Assembly (NCBI GenBank): GCA_018340375.1
Contig: JAFFJZ010000004.1
Location: 25,952,001-26,016,000, forward strand
Origin: Gonatopus flavifemur
Taxonomy: Eukaryota > Arthropoda > Insecta > Hymenoptera > Dryinidae
Direction of reading: 5' to 3'
DNA length: 64,000 nt
Shown here: piece by piece, positions 35,546 through 48,461 of the stretch
How the letters are laid out: every line of letters begins with the position of its first letter
Position numbering within the stretch: position 1 is the first letter of the stretch
The notes under the pieces: model-generated
Told to the model about the DNA's origin: nothing
Databases searched by the model: none
What the model saw: only the letters and a program-made list of their open reading frames with translations
Translations under genes and position numbers: made by a program

Positions 35546-35796
35546 GGAAGGTAGTTTCCCCTTCCTTTCCCTCCGTTTCTGCCGATGTTCCTGGCGTTGG
35601 GATGATTTAGTTTCTCTCTGTTTGTATTCTCTCTCTCGAGTTGTTTATTCCACCCGAAAAAGAGACCCAAATCTGAGATACTTATCCTCCCCACCACGTA
35701 AAGGAAGCAGATACTACCAAGGATGGATAAAAAGGATATCAAGGACAGGTATCAAGAATATCCCCCTGGAAGACCCGCAATCATCCCACCGGGAGG

Positions 35797-37064
35797 CACC
35801 TTACCTTATCAATACGCTTTATAAACGTTCAATGCCGTTTTGGGAAGAGTACTGTTACTGAATCATTTCATACAGACTTTGAGTATCGGTTTCAAACTGT
35901 CAGGAATCATAGCATTCCATGGCTGAATAAGTAAGACGCTGGATTGCAAAATCATGGATTCGAATCTCGCCAAATGGTTAAAATTTTTATCCTCTTATAT
36001 TGTTCATACTCTTCATGGAGCGTTGATTTTTATACGCTTTTTTTGTTCCAAACTTCGCTTCAAGTACTCTTCGAAACCGTTCCATTTACTCTTTGTTCAC
36101 TTTTCATTAACATTCCTGTTACGCTCCACCATACTTTTTGTCTGCGATTCATTTCAGTTTCCATTTTCACCAGGGTTCTGGTACGGACACATTCAAATTT
36201 TGTCCCTTGCCCTACATTCTGGCATCACTGACTCTCTCTTCCTGTGGTCGTAATCCGACCAAGATGTGCTGCGCGACACTGGGCGTGTAACGAATATGGA
36301 GGAATAAACCACACGAATGTGTATGTGCAGTTACAAGGCGGAATCTTTATTATTTTACATCCACCTACTTCCATGGGAGAGTTCCTTTTCTCTGATACGA
36401 ACCTAACATGAAAATAAGAAAATTCTAACAGAGCCAAATTATATATTAACACATATAATTTGTTTTTAGAATTATTGTTCACATTTCATTGTTGAATTAC
36501 TGTTGATGTTTCAAAATCCAAATTGATCAGCATTTTGGAGGTTACCCCGATTCAATACGATTAAAACTCCACCGTGCTAGTTGACTTGTCCCTAATTAAA
36601 ATGTGGTTCGTGGTCATCCTATACAGTTGAAGCCCCCTGGTTGGAATACATGGGTAGCAATGTACTATAATGCTCCGGGTCTTCACACGGACGGATTAAC
36701 ACACGTGCACCCGTGTATTTCAGTACACGTGAAATAGGGAACTCTAATAACAAGGCTTTCCTTTTCTCTCATTCGAACGGATCCTGTCATGCGTTGAAGA
36801 GAAAGGCGGAGTACCTTTATTGCAAGGTTCTAGTGTACTCCTAAGCTGAAATTCCATCTCCTTGAAATACGTAAATGAACCACTTAGTTCGATTTACGTG
36901 ATTCACAAGGAAGAAACACATAGTGATGCGGAAATGTGAATTTGCTTCTAGGTTTACTCAGGTTGTTTCTACCAGGGAGTCTTCAAATGAATATGTCGAT
37001 AATCTTAATCTATTTACCTGCTTATCATAGATCCAATTATTGTATTGAAAGATCTTTTAATTAC
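35797..37064. other. Intron sequence, little recognisable content
   Basis: It contains the tRNA-like segment at 35925-35985 and two diverged similar segments with CAGAGAAAAGGAACTC-type sequence (minus strand, near 36380 and 36760) that could be LTR-like remains. TTTTCACCAGGG at 36165 resembles a CCCTGGTGAAAA terminus without a detected partner. Confidence 0.4.
35925..35985 (+). other. tRNA-like segment, probable SINE head
   Basis: TGGCTGAATAAGTAAGACGC fits a pol III A box and D arm, and GGATTCGAATCTCGCCA fits the B box and T arm. The intervening anticodon arm has a GCA-containing loop but a poor stem. It is probably the head of a tRNA-derived SINE rather than a working tRNA gene. Confidence 0.45.
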
Positions 37065-37234
37065 CTTGTACATCTGGATGGGTTTGTTTCTAAGGGTTCG
37101 TCATATCTGCGTGATAATAATGTAAAATCACGATGTGCAGCCACCAGTTTTTGTAGGCGAGAAATAATTTCGTAATCCGGAGCGCAGATTGGCTCCGATA
37201 ATAGTTTTGCCACTGAAACACGGAGACTTTGTAA
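37065..37234 (-). CDS. Coiled-coil protein gene, internal exon
   Basis: On the minus strand GTTGGTTTCAG precedes 37234 and GTAATT follows 37065. The exon begins in phase 0 (matching the end of 43131-43367) and leaves two bases AG, matching the start of 23331-23472. It encodes 56 residues: LQSLRVSVAKLLSEP, then APDYEIISRLQKLVAAH and ending ETNPSRCT. The heptad-like leucine spacing continues the coiled coil. Some features recall ciliary coiled-coil proteins of the CCDC170 type, but I cannot confirm that by eye. Confidence 0.75.
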
Positions 37235-37699
37235 CTGAAACCAACAAATACCATTAATTAGAAAATCGACAATAATGATATTTCCCAATCTTCATGCCGT
37301 TTTAGTGTACTATACACTGTTTGCTCTTTGAATAGTGCCGAATAGTGTCTTCTGCAAGGACGTTCGGACGAGAAAGAGGTCCACAGCACTATTTACAGAG
37401 GGCATTGTATTATATTCCCTGATAGACCACGGCGAAAGTCGCTCTGTGCGTTTTGACGAGGTTGAGGCGATGATAAGGTGAGGATAGGAAAATGAGAATT
37501 TCTGCACGATGAGTTAACGTAGAAAGGAAAATAAAAGAGGTTTGAGAACTAGAGACTTTCATCCATCAATTGGATATAAATGAAGGAGAGATTCGTTCAT
37601 TAAAGTAGTAATTAGATCGATTGAAAATGAATGATTGTTTCGAGAAAACTCGGTGCGATCGTACGCTGAACGTGGGAGGAAGGGTGTGGAGCTTGAACG

Positions 37700-38150
37700 G
37701 AGAGAATGGGGAGAGAATGGAAGGAGAAGGAGCCACGCCCACAGACTCACGCTCGGTGATGCTTGGAGCGAGAATAAAGCATGTGTCGTATAATTATTGA
37801 TTTCCAGCTGATTTTTCGAACTGCATTCTATGTTGCTGGTATTCGGGTGATGACAATTAACGACTGAATTATTCATTCATCCAGGTTTGAGTTCTGGAAG
37901 CTTCTAAAATGTATGATGAATGACTATCATCACTGGATGACGATGGTAGAGCGATGATACAGCGTGGATTATGGAATTATTGATTTTCATCTAATTTTTC
38001 AGTTTATATCCCGTTCTCTTGATATTCTCACACACTCGGAAGGTGATGGATACCAAATATCCTTCCACTTGTCCGAAATTGATTGCAGAAAAATTTTGAA
38101 TTGAATAATCAACGCCTATCATCACCTGGTGATGGGAAGAGCAATGTTAC
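37700..38150. repeat. Degenerate tandem repeats before the Helitron relic
   Basis: Units of about 180-200 bp share ATAATTATTGATTT-CA-CTGATTTTTC, TATTCGGGTGATGAC/ACTCGGAAGGTGATGG and a CATCACTGGATGACGATGG segment. They end next to the Helitron helicase relic. Confidence 0.4.
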
Positions 38151-38156
38151 AGTTTT

Positions 38157-38354
38157 GCAGTGACAATTAATAAGTCGCAAGGTGGAACTTTTGATGCGAT
38201 TGGGATAGATCTTCGGAAGGTTGTTTTAAATCGTGAACAATTATATGTTGCTTGATCCAGAGTTCGGTCTTGGAACTCATTGAAAGTTTATTTTTGTAGT
38301 CAACGGAATACGAGAAAGGTTAAGAATTATGTGTACAAAAAATGGTTTTTGTGA
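38157..38354 (+). pseudogene. Helitron helicase (PIF1-type) C-terminal relic
   Basis: The frame reads AVTINKSQGGTFDAIGIDLR, then NREQLYVA, a TGA, then SRVRSWNSLKVYF and VKNYVYKK. TINKSQGxTF is helicase motif V and LYVAxSRV is motif VI of PIF1-family helicases, and the order and ending are those of Helitron Rep/helicase proteins used in rolling-circle transposition. The TGA falls inside motif VI. The Rep domain and earlier helicase motifs are absent, so it is a dead 3' fragment. Confidence 0.8.
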
Positions 38355-38967
38355 AATTACTCCTTGATTAAACATTCATAATGTATATTCCGAAATACAC
38401 TATATTCCGAAGTGCTAAAATGTCTCTTATCTTGAAAATGAGCAGGACATATGCTCATTTCACGTCAATTTCGTCACTCTCGCGAAGAGATCTCCGAAAA
38501 GGAATGGATGTGGAATGTTGAATGGTTGCAGTGATATATGAATTGGTCATGGAAAATATTTATTTGAAAGAAGATCTACGAAAATTTATTCAAATAGAAT
38601 GATTTCTTTCTTATTATACAATGAACTCATACAAAATGATGGTTCTTGAACAATGGATATGTATAGTAGTTTCTTCACATTCCAACGTCATATCGATATA
38701 CAAATCTAGGGTTTCTAAACGTTTGGAAAACGTACTTGCTCACACAGAAAATGTCCAAATAAAATCCTAGGACGTTCTGAAAACGTCGCATGCACGAAGT
38801 GAGCAAGGAGAGTTATTTCTAATTCGTTGGGTTCGCGAGAACGGCACATGTTTTTGAGAACTGTTGTATGTTAAACTCGACCATTCGTGGCGCTGTAAAC
38901 GTTACCAATACTTTGGGAATTGGTAGATGGTCTAAAATCTCATCTTCATCCTATGATTCAATTACCA

Positions 38968-41841
38968 CCCAATCAAAAAAACCTCAAGGGATTCCTCATA
39001 GGAACCCCCGAGGGTTCCCAAAAGGGTTCCCCTGGGAATTTGGCACAGAAATTTGTTGCCTGGGACCCATCTGGGAACCCTTGTGGGATTTTATATAAGG
39101 CATTGTATTCAGCATAGAATCTTATGATTGGTCAAAATTTCTTGAAATTTCATGTTTTCCGTATATACTTGTGAAATAAATTTTCGATTTACCCAACTGT
39201 GAATAAAATTAATTTATATATAATTGAACTTAGAATTCCTCAAATAATAAAATGAACAAATTATGAGAAGGTACGTGCAATTATTCATTTTTGAAATTAT
39301 AATTTCATTCCAACATGAGGGGTATCTCTAGTTTCTCTATTTTCACCGGGAGAGGTATTAAATATTTCCATCATCAAAATTCAGGGCAGCGTTATGATAT
39401 TAGAGTTTACACCAGGTGAAATCAATATCGATAATGTCAGTTCACTGCAATTCTTATCAAATCCTCACAATCAAACTGTATTTTTTCGAATTAAAATTAC
39501 AAATATATATTTTATATTTATCAACATATTTAATTTCAAGTATTTGTTTTTACAATACAAAAGTACGGTAAATGAAAATGTATGTTACACACGGAAAAAA
39601 AAGTAGTCAACTTTACCAGAACTGTGCTTCATTTTACCTAAGACATCCATAAAATACGGGATTATCAAACTGAATAGTAACTCTTACCACTTCAGCCAGG
39701 TTGGTCATTTGTTTAAGAGTTACCACACATGTTTGTAAATGAGGTTCCAGTTTAATGCTTTCTTAACTCTCTGTTCAAGATGAAGTGTATAAAAATATCT
39801 AGTAAGATTCACCAATGCCTCTTATATACAATGTTCAATGAAGTCATAAAACATATTATCACCATACGTCAATTTTACTAAAACAAATGGTTAGATTTAT
39901 CAAAGGTATTTAATAAAAAAAAATATGTATATTGAATTAGAAAAAATTGTTAATATTGGAGAGTTAAAAATCATTTCACTAATTTATTCCCAAGATTTCT
40001 GATGATACTGATCAGCATCATCATTAAATTGGGAAGTGAATTTTGCGCCGACGGGGATTCGAACCTACCTACGCGACTAAAGCCTACCCTGCTACCGTTT
40101 GAGCTACACTATGATACAGTAATGAGAGATCATAGAACTGAAATATAATGATCAACATCACGTGGTCAGAAGTCAGGGCCGGACGTTGAGAATGAATATG
40201 GTCCATATTCATACATTATATTTTCACGTGATTTTATTAAACGCTGTATCGCTTTGAATACTGGAATTTTTGGTTTTTTTCCATAATTGAATGATTTTTA
40301 ATATTTTGGTTTTCATATTTCTTATACATCTCAGATGGGTAATATGACTACTTTAAAATTCATATAATTTATTTAAATCCATCGACTCACCCGTATAAAA
40401 GTTTTCCCTGTTCATTTCTACAAACTTGCAAAATTTGCATATCGTTTTCTCATGTTTTGAGGAAAAATAGGGAAAAGAACAAGGAAATTTTGCGAGGACG
40501 ATAAAAACTTCCCTGAGGAGCACCCGGATGGCAAAAGTTTCAAAAAATAGATCTCATTGGATTCTTTCGAAACCACAAAATGAATCACTAAAATGTTAGC
40601 AGAATAGAGTTTTTGGACAATTCAAATCGCCTTTTGTCATACTATATATTGTATTGTAGAACCGTCATTGAGACTAAAGAATGTTTCATCTAATGGTATC
40701 TATAAAATATATATCTTAGGTCAATGGAATTGAACTTTGATGGATGAAATGATTTTCGACTTTCTGAAAGACTCTATGCGTTTAAGAATCATTTCATTCA
40801 TTGGAATGATATCTAATCAATTCAAAAAATATTTTTTGATCGAACAAAGATCGAATGTGATTAACCGCGTGACTGTATTCAGCTGTCATTTTCGGTTGTA
40901 TTACGCGAGGTTTGATTTTATATTTCGATTCGTGGATATGAAACAAACGATGGGTAGTGTATACATAAGCGTGAAGTCTTCTCTACTACAATACAAAATA
41001 TAAATATATCACCAACTACACTATTTGAAATAATATGATGTTGAAGTGAAACTCACACTGAACATGTATTCCATGTACAAGAGTTGAGTAGTGAAAAATA
41101 CTATGGAATTTAGAACTACTGTTCTTGTAAAATTCACTTTGTTCGAAGTTATCCGTGACAAAACAATGTTTACTGAACACCGATTATTCCCGTAACTATA
41201 CAGATCTATCAAATATATATGGCGAGTTATATTTTTTATTCTTTTTTTAGTCAGAGGAATCAGAAAATTTAATTAGAAGTTTATAAGCCGGTATTGGTAA
41301 TTCGTATAATATCTTTTTTTTCCGTGTAAGCTGTACCATCGAATTTTACACATTTTAAACTTTATTCACATCAACTCCAGAAAAATTAGACAGATTGAAA
41401 CATGAACATGAATTATTCTGCACCACTGAAAATTGCTGTCAGATCCACTCAAAAAAATAGTTGCCAGAGCTATCAGAAAGATATCAATTATTGGTAAACT
41501 AATGTAACACATTTTTGGAGAACATTCCAGTATCAAAAGAGATCACTGGGCCACTGTTGCAAACAGTATTCGTCCACCATTGTTCACACTCATCAAAATC
41601 ATCTTTTCAGTCACCTAAGTTCTTATTGGGGGAGATTTGATATGAGTATTTAGAATGAGACGGTTCAAAAGCATTCCACATAGGATCTAACATGAGCTCC
41701 CACGTGGGATCCCATAAGGGTTCCCAGATGGGTTTTGGTCATAGTTTTTGTGCTAAATTCCCAGGGGAACCCTTGTGGGATCTTATCTGGGAACCATCGA
41801 GGGTTCCTGTAAGGGATCCCTTGAGGTTTTTTTTGATCGGG
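38968..41841. mobile_element. 2.9-kb element with ~160-bp inverted repeats
   Basis: CCCAATCAAAAAAACCTCAA and the complement at 41822-41841 are the ends. The arms continue through AAGGGTTCCCCTGGGAATTT and CCCATCTGGGAACCCTT on both sides. A second set of ends (ACACGGAAAAAAAAGT near 39592 and CTTTTTTTTCCGTGT near 41328) is nested, as is a tRNA-like segment. No transposase was recognised and no target duplication seen. Confidence 0.65.
40045..40112 (-). other. tRNA-like segment, probable SINE head
   Basis: On the minus strand AGTGTAGCTCAAACGGTAGC is a good A box and D arm, and AGGTTCGAATCCCCGTCGGC a good B box and T arm. The anticodon arm (around GGCTTTAGTC) and the acceptor ends do not pair convincingly. 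A GATGATACTGATCAGCATCATC-type hairpin (40001-40022) follows, as a SINE tail might. Confidence 0.5.
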
Positions 41842-41984
41842 CAAGAGCTGAATTCACACCGTCATTCAAATATAACTGCAATTCTACATTAGGTAGTGAT
41901 AATAGTTCACTTTATTGGCTCTTTTATAGTGCAATAACAATATAAGAAGTTCAAAGCCCCGGGGGGTCTCTTGAATATCTAGAA

Positions 41985-42800
41985 AACGTGCTTGATTACA
42001 CAGACAACGTGCAAATAACGTCTGAGGATGTTTTAAGAACGTCACATGTATGCCCCAGGTACGTGCAAATGTCCCGCTTAGTTTTGTTCATGTGCACCAT
42101 TCGACGTTCTAGGAACGTGTTCAATAAAGGTGTCCATAACGTCATGCGAAGCTGTGCACATGTTTTTGAAGGTTAGTTTCCATCAAAGTATGATGTTCGG
42201 AGGTAAGGGAATATTTGCCCGGAATTGTATTTACCCGAAAAAAAATGATTTGTGAATCCGAGGAAAATTACCAGAAGTTTTAAGCCATCCTCAAATAACC
42301 GCAGACTCCACCGCTTTCGGGTAAATGGCCTTTCGGGCACTTGCTACTGCACCATGTTTGGAAAACATTATGGGAATAGCCCGCAGTCATGGGGGTGCAA
42401 CTTCATCGGCATTTCCGATAAAGCTATACTCTCTTGCCCGTAGTAGATGAAAAGAATGTATTAAGAACGTATTCAGGGGCATCTTGAATACGCGTTCTCC
42501 GAACTCAGATAGACAAATCGCCTCACATTGTGACCGCAAGTCAACAAGCATATGTGCGTGCTTTTTTGGATCATTTGTACTACAGATTGTGAGGAATTAG
42601 GTAGCGAATGACCTATGTACTACATCAGCATGTCTCAACCTGACATACGCATGCGCATAACCCATACAGTACCGTGAGGTATTTTGAATATTCAGACAAC
42701 GTGCTCGGTTACACAGAGACGTGCAAATAACGTCTCAGGATGTTCTAAGAATGTTACATGTATATCCCAGGTACGTGCGAATGGCTCGGTTAGTTCTATT
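41985..42800. repeat. Dispersed AACGTGC-type repeats
   Basis: ACACAGACAACGTGCAAATA, GTACGTGC and AACGTC-type runs in 41985-42180 recur at 42690-42800 and, more diverged, at 38720-38850. They look like a decayed foldback family. Between them is unassigned DNA. Confidence 0.45.
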
Positions 42801-43130
42801 CATGTGCTCCTAAAGGTTAAAAGCTTGGGAATTTTTCATTATTTTATAATTTTATATGATAATTTTCTAAGTGCGGATTACCCAAATTCTTTTCGCTTCA
42901 GTCACCTGAAAGAAGTTCAATTTCACCTAAGAATAACACTTGAAAATCCTGCCGGTCGATCAGGCAATATTGAGTCAACGCGGAATGCTCAGAACTTTCA
43001 AGAGCATTCTCAATATTTCTAATCCCTTGTACTACTTTGGTAGAGTGATAATCTTCCTCAGAAGACGCTTCTAATATGGTGGAATATGTGTTCAAATATT
43101 GAAAAATGTATTTCATTGCGACATGCTCAC

Positions 43131-43367
43131 CTGAGATTCTCGTCTGGTTACTTCGGATAAATTTTGTTTCACTTGAGCAAGTTCATCTCTCAGAAGTTGC
43201 AAGGAATGATCATTAATTGATCTTTCTTGTTCGGCTGTATCGGACGTGGTACGGATTTGTTCCTTCAGCATAGCCAATTTTCGGCTGTAACGCGTTCTTA
43301 ACATTTCACTCTCTACGAGACGTTTCTGTAATTCTTCTATTTTTCTACTACGTTCCAACGCTGCTAT
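43131..43367 (-). CDS. Coiled-coil protein gene, internal exon
   Basis: On the minus strand TTTCAAACAG precedes 43367 and GTGAGC follows 43131. The 79 codons are phase 0 at both ends: IAALERSRKIEELQKRLVES, then RTRYSRKLAMLKEQI and ending VTRRESQ. The sequence is rich in Glu, Lys, Arg and Leu with heptad spacing and no proline, so a long coiled coil is expected. It follows 56748-56856 and precedes 37065-37234 in frame. I do not assign a family with confidence. Confidence 0.8.
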
Positions 43368-44574
43368 CTGTTTGAAATGAGAAAAGTCAAGTTATTTGAG
43401 AAGTTTATGAACGCATGTAGCCGTAACTGTTCAAATAATATAGCTTCAATAATAGGCATTCATCGGATTGAAAAACCATGCATAAAAGGGGATTAATTTG
43501 AAGTTTTACATAAAAACATGCATTCACAGAATTTTTTTAACAAACGGAAAATGGTTTGAGATAATTTCGCTGCATCAATATTTGGAATATTGGTTTTTAC
43601 TGCGAGAGAGAAAGTTAAAGAGGAAACAAAATAAGGAAAAATGTCTTCGCGGTTTGATTTCATATTCATGTGGTTGAGGTTTGAACCGTTCGTGGAACGA
43701 ATTAATGATCGAATAACGAAATATTCAATTCTTAAGACCCAAAGTTTTGTAGTACTTTTTTAAAGCGATGTTTTCAGTTTCAAAGAGTCAATTTGAAAAG
43801 TTAAATAACGATCATCCATGAGATTTGGTGAGTTTGAATTTTCTTTTCGTTTCTATAAACGATTATTCAGCAACATTCATATTTTTTATCCGACTTTCCC
43901 AAATTTGAATCAGTGAAATCTCACTGCTTCTGCAGTGAATCTGATCGCTGAATGGGATTAGTAATATTTCATTGCATAATCAGTAGATAGTCACTGATCA
44001 TATAGTTGAAAGTACTTTGCGTGAATTGAATCAGTTACGTCTCCCTGCGAAAATGAGTCGATGTTCATTGATTCTGCAGTGTATTTGCACTATTTTGCAG
44101 TGGTAAAATTTCCACTGCAATCGGTAAGATTTCATTATTCCAATTTTAGAGCGCAGTGACGTTCCATACTACCGTCATATGTCAAAAGGCCGTTCGCAAA
44201 ATTTTGAAGTTTCGAGATATCAAGGGTCTCATTCAAACTTGCATATATCGAATGATACAAAAGCCGTTACATTTAAATCAGTTTCTTTAATAATTTCCAA
44301 TAGGATCAAGATTTATTGGATTGAAACACCTATACAAAAACCCATTCGAATATGCATATGTGAAAAACGGAGAAAAATTTTTCCGACATCCAGCTTTTTG
44401 GCTTAGCACGGCAACATACAACACCACAGATTTCAGTAATGTCTCGATCACATTTCAATCTTCAATTTTCATGCGTGTCAACAGCCTCTCAAAGAATACG
44501 TGGAAAATTTGTCAATTTAAATTTTAGTTGTTTGCAATGTCTTAGATCTTGGTTGAAAGATTCTATTAATCCCT
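43368..44574. other. Intron sequence with CTGCAGTGAAT repeats
   Basis: At 43910-44160 short motifs such as CTGCAGTGAATCTGAT and TTTTGCAGTGG recur in both orientations, suggesting a small decayed foldback. The rest is featureless. Confidence 0.4.
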
Positions 44575-47500
44575 GAGTCATTCCATGTCAGTTCATCCAG
44601 TCATGGCACCCAACACCTCGGATTTCTATGAAATTTTTTTCATCGAATCTTATCACCATTCTATCGACCAATCCGAAACCGTGTTTTTTAAATCCCATAC
44701 TTTTCGAGTTATAAAATAATAAAGTTTCGCGAAATTGCGTATCAACGCTCTCCGACAGACCACGCACCACGTGACAAAAATTCCAATAACTTTTGATCCA
44801 AATGGTATTTCATGCTCAAAATTATATGAGTCTCGTAGGGATATTTAGATGCAGGAAATACACGTTTCATAACTTTGGATTCATTGTGATGGGGTTCTCA
44901 ACGCAGACTTTATGAACTTTTGAACATCTGGACGGGTAATTTTCAAATTCATATTTCATTTTTTTCTAATGAAAGCTAAAGATGCCCGCTTTGAGAATAT
45001 GCAGAGAAAAATCTGGTTCTTGGATCGCATCTATGGTTTTTTTAATTTTTCATCATTTTGCGTCATGATTTACGTTTTGATATTGTGCGATCACCTGTTT
45101 CTTATCCACGAACCTGGAAAACGATCGTATATTTCGAATATTGATGTATACGAGGGTTATTAGAAAATTTGAATACGATTCCAAAATGAAGAATCCAAAA
45201 ATGACGAAGCAAACGTAACGAAAAAAAATTGATGAAGTGAGTGAAAAATCCGCACAGTGTAGGGGGTCAGAATTCGATAATCCGTGTACGAGTTCTAAAG
45301 ATTCCAGTTTTCCCAACACAACTGAATGAATTTGAAGAAGTGACACAGATAATTTTTTCTATCCAATTTGATTTTAATTGGTCTAAGAGGGAAAAAAAAA
45401 CACGTGTCTTGACTACAAATGTATAATGTAATATGGAAAATCAAATTTTAATCCACATTCGACGCAGCAACTCAGTGAATATTTATTAGATGAAAACCAA
45501 TGCCGTAAATTTCAGATATTTTTACACTACTCATTAAAATATATCAGCATCCGCAAATAGGCTCTACTACTATGAGACTGTCTTCATCACACAATAAGAC
45601 CAAAACCGACATTAGGCTGTAATGCATATTTAATCAAAATAATTCCATCAGTCTCGAAAACCTTCAGTGTTCTGGAGTCACTTGTTATAGAAATATTAAG
45701 TCATCAGAATAACGATAGGTCAAGAAGTAGAATTTCCAGTAATGTGATGCAAGACTAGTGTCTCTAAGAAACTGTCGATAACTTATTGACGATGTCGTGT
45801 TTTTTTCAGCATTTTATTGCATTTAATATTAGTCGAATTAACCGCCTCCTCAGGAAAATAATACATTGTCCCGGATCCCTTCGTGGCCGGTGGGTTAACA
45901 CATGAAATAATGTTGCATATACGGATCCAAAAAATGTCTTCCTTTGATGGCTAGTGGAAAGATGGAGAAGGGCCTGATGGAGGTAGAAATTCCACTTGAA
46001 CATCACCTCCTTCTTCATTCTTAGATGAAACTAAACCAAAAAACCAATGTTCATCGGAAGTGCAAGTAATATAATTGTTCACACCAATGTCAGATATCCC
46101 CACGTGAAAATTTCTTGCTTGCGCCAATATTGACGATGAAAAATATGTAGGCGCAATGCTGACATCCAAGGCTTGGAAATCCATATCGAGCCAACGTTGA
46201 CTGACAAGTGGCACAATGTTGCACCAATGTTGGGAATCATAATTTCCAATGATCAATCCATCATTGGCTCAAGATTGTACGATTCATGGTTCATCGTTGT
46301 CCCAATATCGTTTGGACAAAAGAAAGTAACTTCATACGAACAATTTCATAGGACGGCTGAATATTAATCCAAACGTTGACAACGTTTAGAAGAAATGAGT
46401 ACCCAATGCAGTGCCAAGCCTGGTCAAAGCTTGGCTCAGGCTAGCCACGATCCTCAATGATACATCTCCATACAAAAATTCCCGCGTCCAATGTCAAAGC
46501 GCCACCCTTCGGTATTGTTTCAAACGCTCGGTTCGTTTCTCGCAAGCGCTCAACGAACTATGCGGTTGATATATAAGCATCATATAACCTTTTGATTTGA
46601 AAATTGTTGTCTTCATCATAGATCCTTCATCGAAGAAGAGATTTTAGCTGTGAAGACCCATGGACTCGTGGACATCTGAATTTGAATTATACTCGATGGA
46701 ATTGATTTGTAAGGTAACCAGTAATCATTGAGCTATATTAAACTTATAAACACATCTTGTATTGGATTAATCAAATAAGTTTCTCCGTTTCCATGCATAC
46801 AGAGATTCTCTGGCCCTGGTTGCATAAAATATTTCAGGTTCGGGCTGTACTTCTTAACATGTGTGGAGGGGAAGCAATCGATGTCGGGAATATATGACTC
46901 TGAATTTTTATTATATTTTTGCAATCGTTCAACATAGAGTTGAACATCGGCACAACATTGGCTCAACGTTGGCGCGGGATTGTTGCAACGTTGAATCAAT
47001 TTTGGCCGAATATTGACTCAGTACTGTTATAGTATTGACTCAAATTTAGCAGTCAACATCATTTATGTGTAATCAATTATGGTACCTCCTTTAAATGCAT
47101 AAAACATCTGACCATTGGCAGACCATAAAAAAATTCGTCTATCAGTCTTGGTTCGTAATGAGTACAAGCATGATCCAATCTTGGATTTAGATCGAGCGAC
47201 AAATTTTTTCAAGGGTTGCCAATGATGGCTGATTTGACTGCCATAATCGTACCAACGTTGGTCCGTGATTGACAGAATACATCAATGGAGCCTATAACGA
47301 TGTTATCATTTCAAGCTTGCACCTTGCTAACCGCCAAGGCTCGGCCAATCTTTGTCAGTGTTGCGCCATCCTAGTGCCAATCGTCAATTTTCACCTGGGT
47401 TTTGACAGATGGATTTCTACCACAAAAATTAAACACAGTGCAAAAGTTTTCATCCAAACTAATACGTTTTGTTGAGAATAATGTAAAAACATCTGAAATT

Positions 47501-48461
47501 TGTGTCATTGGTTTTCATCTAATAAATATTCACTGAGTTGCTCCGTCGAATGTGGATTAAAATTTGATTTTCCATATTACATTATACATTTGTAGTCAAG
47601 ACACGTGTTTTTTTTTCCCTCTTAGACCAATTAAAATAAAATTTGGTGGGAAAAATTATTTATGTCACTTCTTCAAATCCATCCAATTGTGTTGGGAAAA
47701 CTGAAATCTTTAGAACTCGTACACGGATTATCGAATTTTGACCCCCTACACTGTGCGGATTTTTCACTCACTTCATCAATTTTTTTTCGTTATGTTTGCT
47801 TCGTCGTTTTTGGATTCTTCATTTTGAAATCGTATTAAAATTTTCCAATAACCCTCGTATACATCAATATTCGAAATATACGATCGTTTTCCAGGTTCGT
47901 GGATAAGAAACAGGTGATCGCACAATATCAAAACGTCAATCATGACGCGAAATGATGAAAACTTAAAAAAACCATGGATGCGATCAAAAAACCAGATTTT
48001 TCCCTTCATATTCTCAAAGTGGGCATCTTTAGCTTTCATTAGAAAAAAAACAGTCATGTAGCTGCTGCGCCTCACCTCGAAATATGAATTTGAAAATTAC
48101 CCGTCCAGATGTTCAAAAGTTCATAAAGTCTGCGTTGAGAACCCCCTCACAATGAATCCAAAGTTATGAAACGTGTATTTCCTGCATCCAAATATCCCCA
48201 CGAGACTCATATAATTTTGAGCATGAAATACCATTTGGATCAAAAGTTATTGGAATTTTTGTCACGTGGCGCGTGGTCTGTCGGAGAGCGTTGATACGCA
48301 ATTTCCCGAAACTTTATTATTTCATAACTCGAAAAGTATGGGATTTAAAAAACACGGTTTCGGATTGGTCGATAGAATGGTGATAAGATTCGATCAAAAA
48401 AATCTCATAGAAATCCGAGGTGGTGGGTGCCATGACTGGATGAACTGACATGGAATGACTC
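44575..48461. mobile_element. 3.9-kb element with ~0.96-kb terminal inverted repeats
   Basis: GAGTCATTCCATGTCAGTTC and its complement are the ends. The left arm (44575-45532) and right arm (47482-48461) are near-identical reverse complements with scattered substitutions and one extra ~30-bp piece in the right arm near 48050. An open frame with KAKDA-FENM and HLFLIHEPGKRSYISN appears in both arms but has no family match. The 1.95-kb spacer contains about ten CAACGTTGG/CCAATGTTGG motifs and a promoter-like segment. No transposase was found. Confidence 0.75.
46660..46713 (+). CDS. Candidate first coding exon inside the inverted-repeat element
   Basis: ACCCATGG gives a good start context. Eighteen codons follow (MDSWTSEFELYSMELICK), ending AAG before GTAACC, a good donor. 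ATATATAAG lies about 90 bases upstream and could be a TATA box. No downstream exon was identified. It might be a captured gene start or chance. Confidence 0.25.

Larger units (their letters stand above)
31519..35796 (-). mobile_element. RTE-clade LINE, full-length copy 2 with insertion
   Basis: On the minus strand the 5' end (35796) starts CCTCCCGGTGGGATGATTGC, matching copy 1, and the 3' end (31519) is an ATGATGATG-type tail. Without the nested 922-bp element plus one TA the length is about 3354 bp, against 3349 bp for copy 1, so both are full length. ACCTT near each end may be the target duplication. Many frameshifts are present. Confidence 0.9.

Noticed and set aside
35319..35861. A 180-codon plus-strand frame
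   Set aside because: It is antisense to the 5' region of LINE copy 2.
36720..36790. A pair of similar segments that might be LTRs of a retrotransposon
   Set aside because: Similarity is short and diverged. No retroelement coding sequence lies between them and no primer-binding site was seen.
42925..43071. An exon-like minus-strand frame (EASSEEDYHSTKVVQG) 60 bases downstream of the 43131-43367 exon
   Set aside because: The available acceptor puts it in the wrong phase: joined in phase 0 it reaches a TAG after 12 codons. The exon at 37065-37234 fits the phase and continues to a compatible terminal exon.
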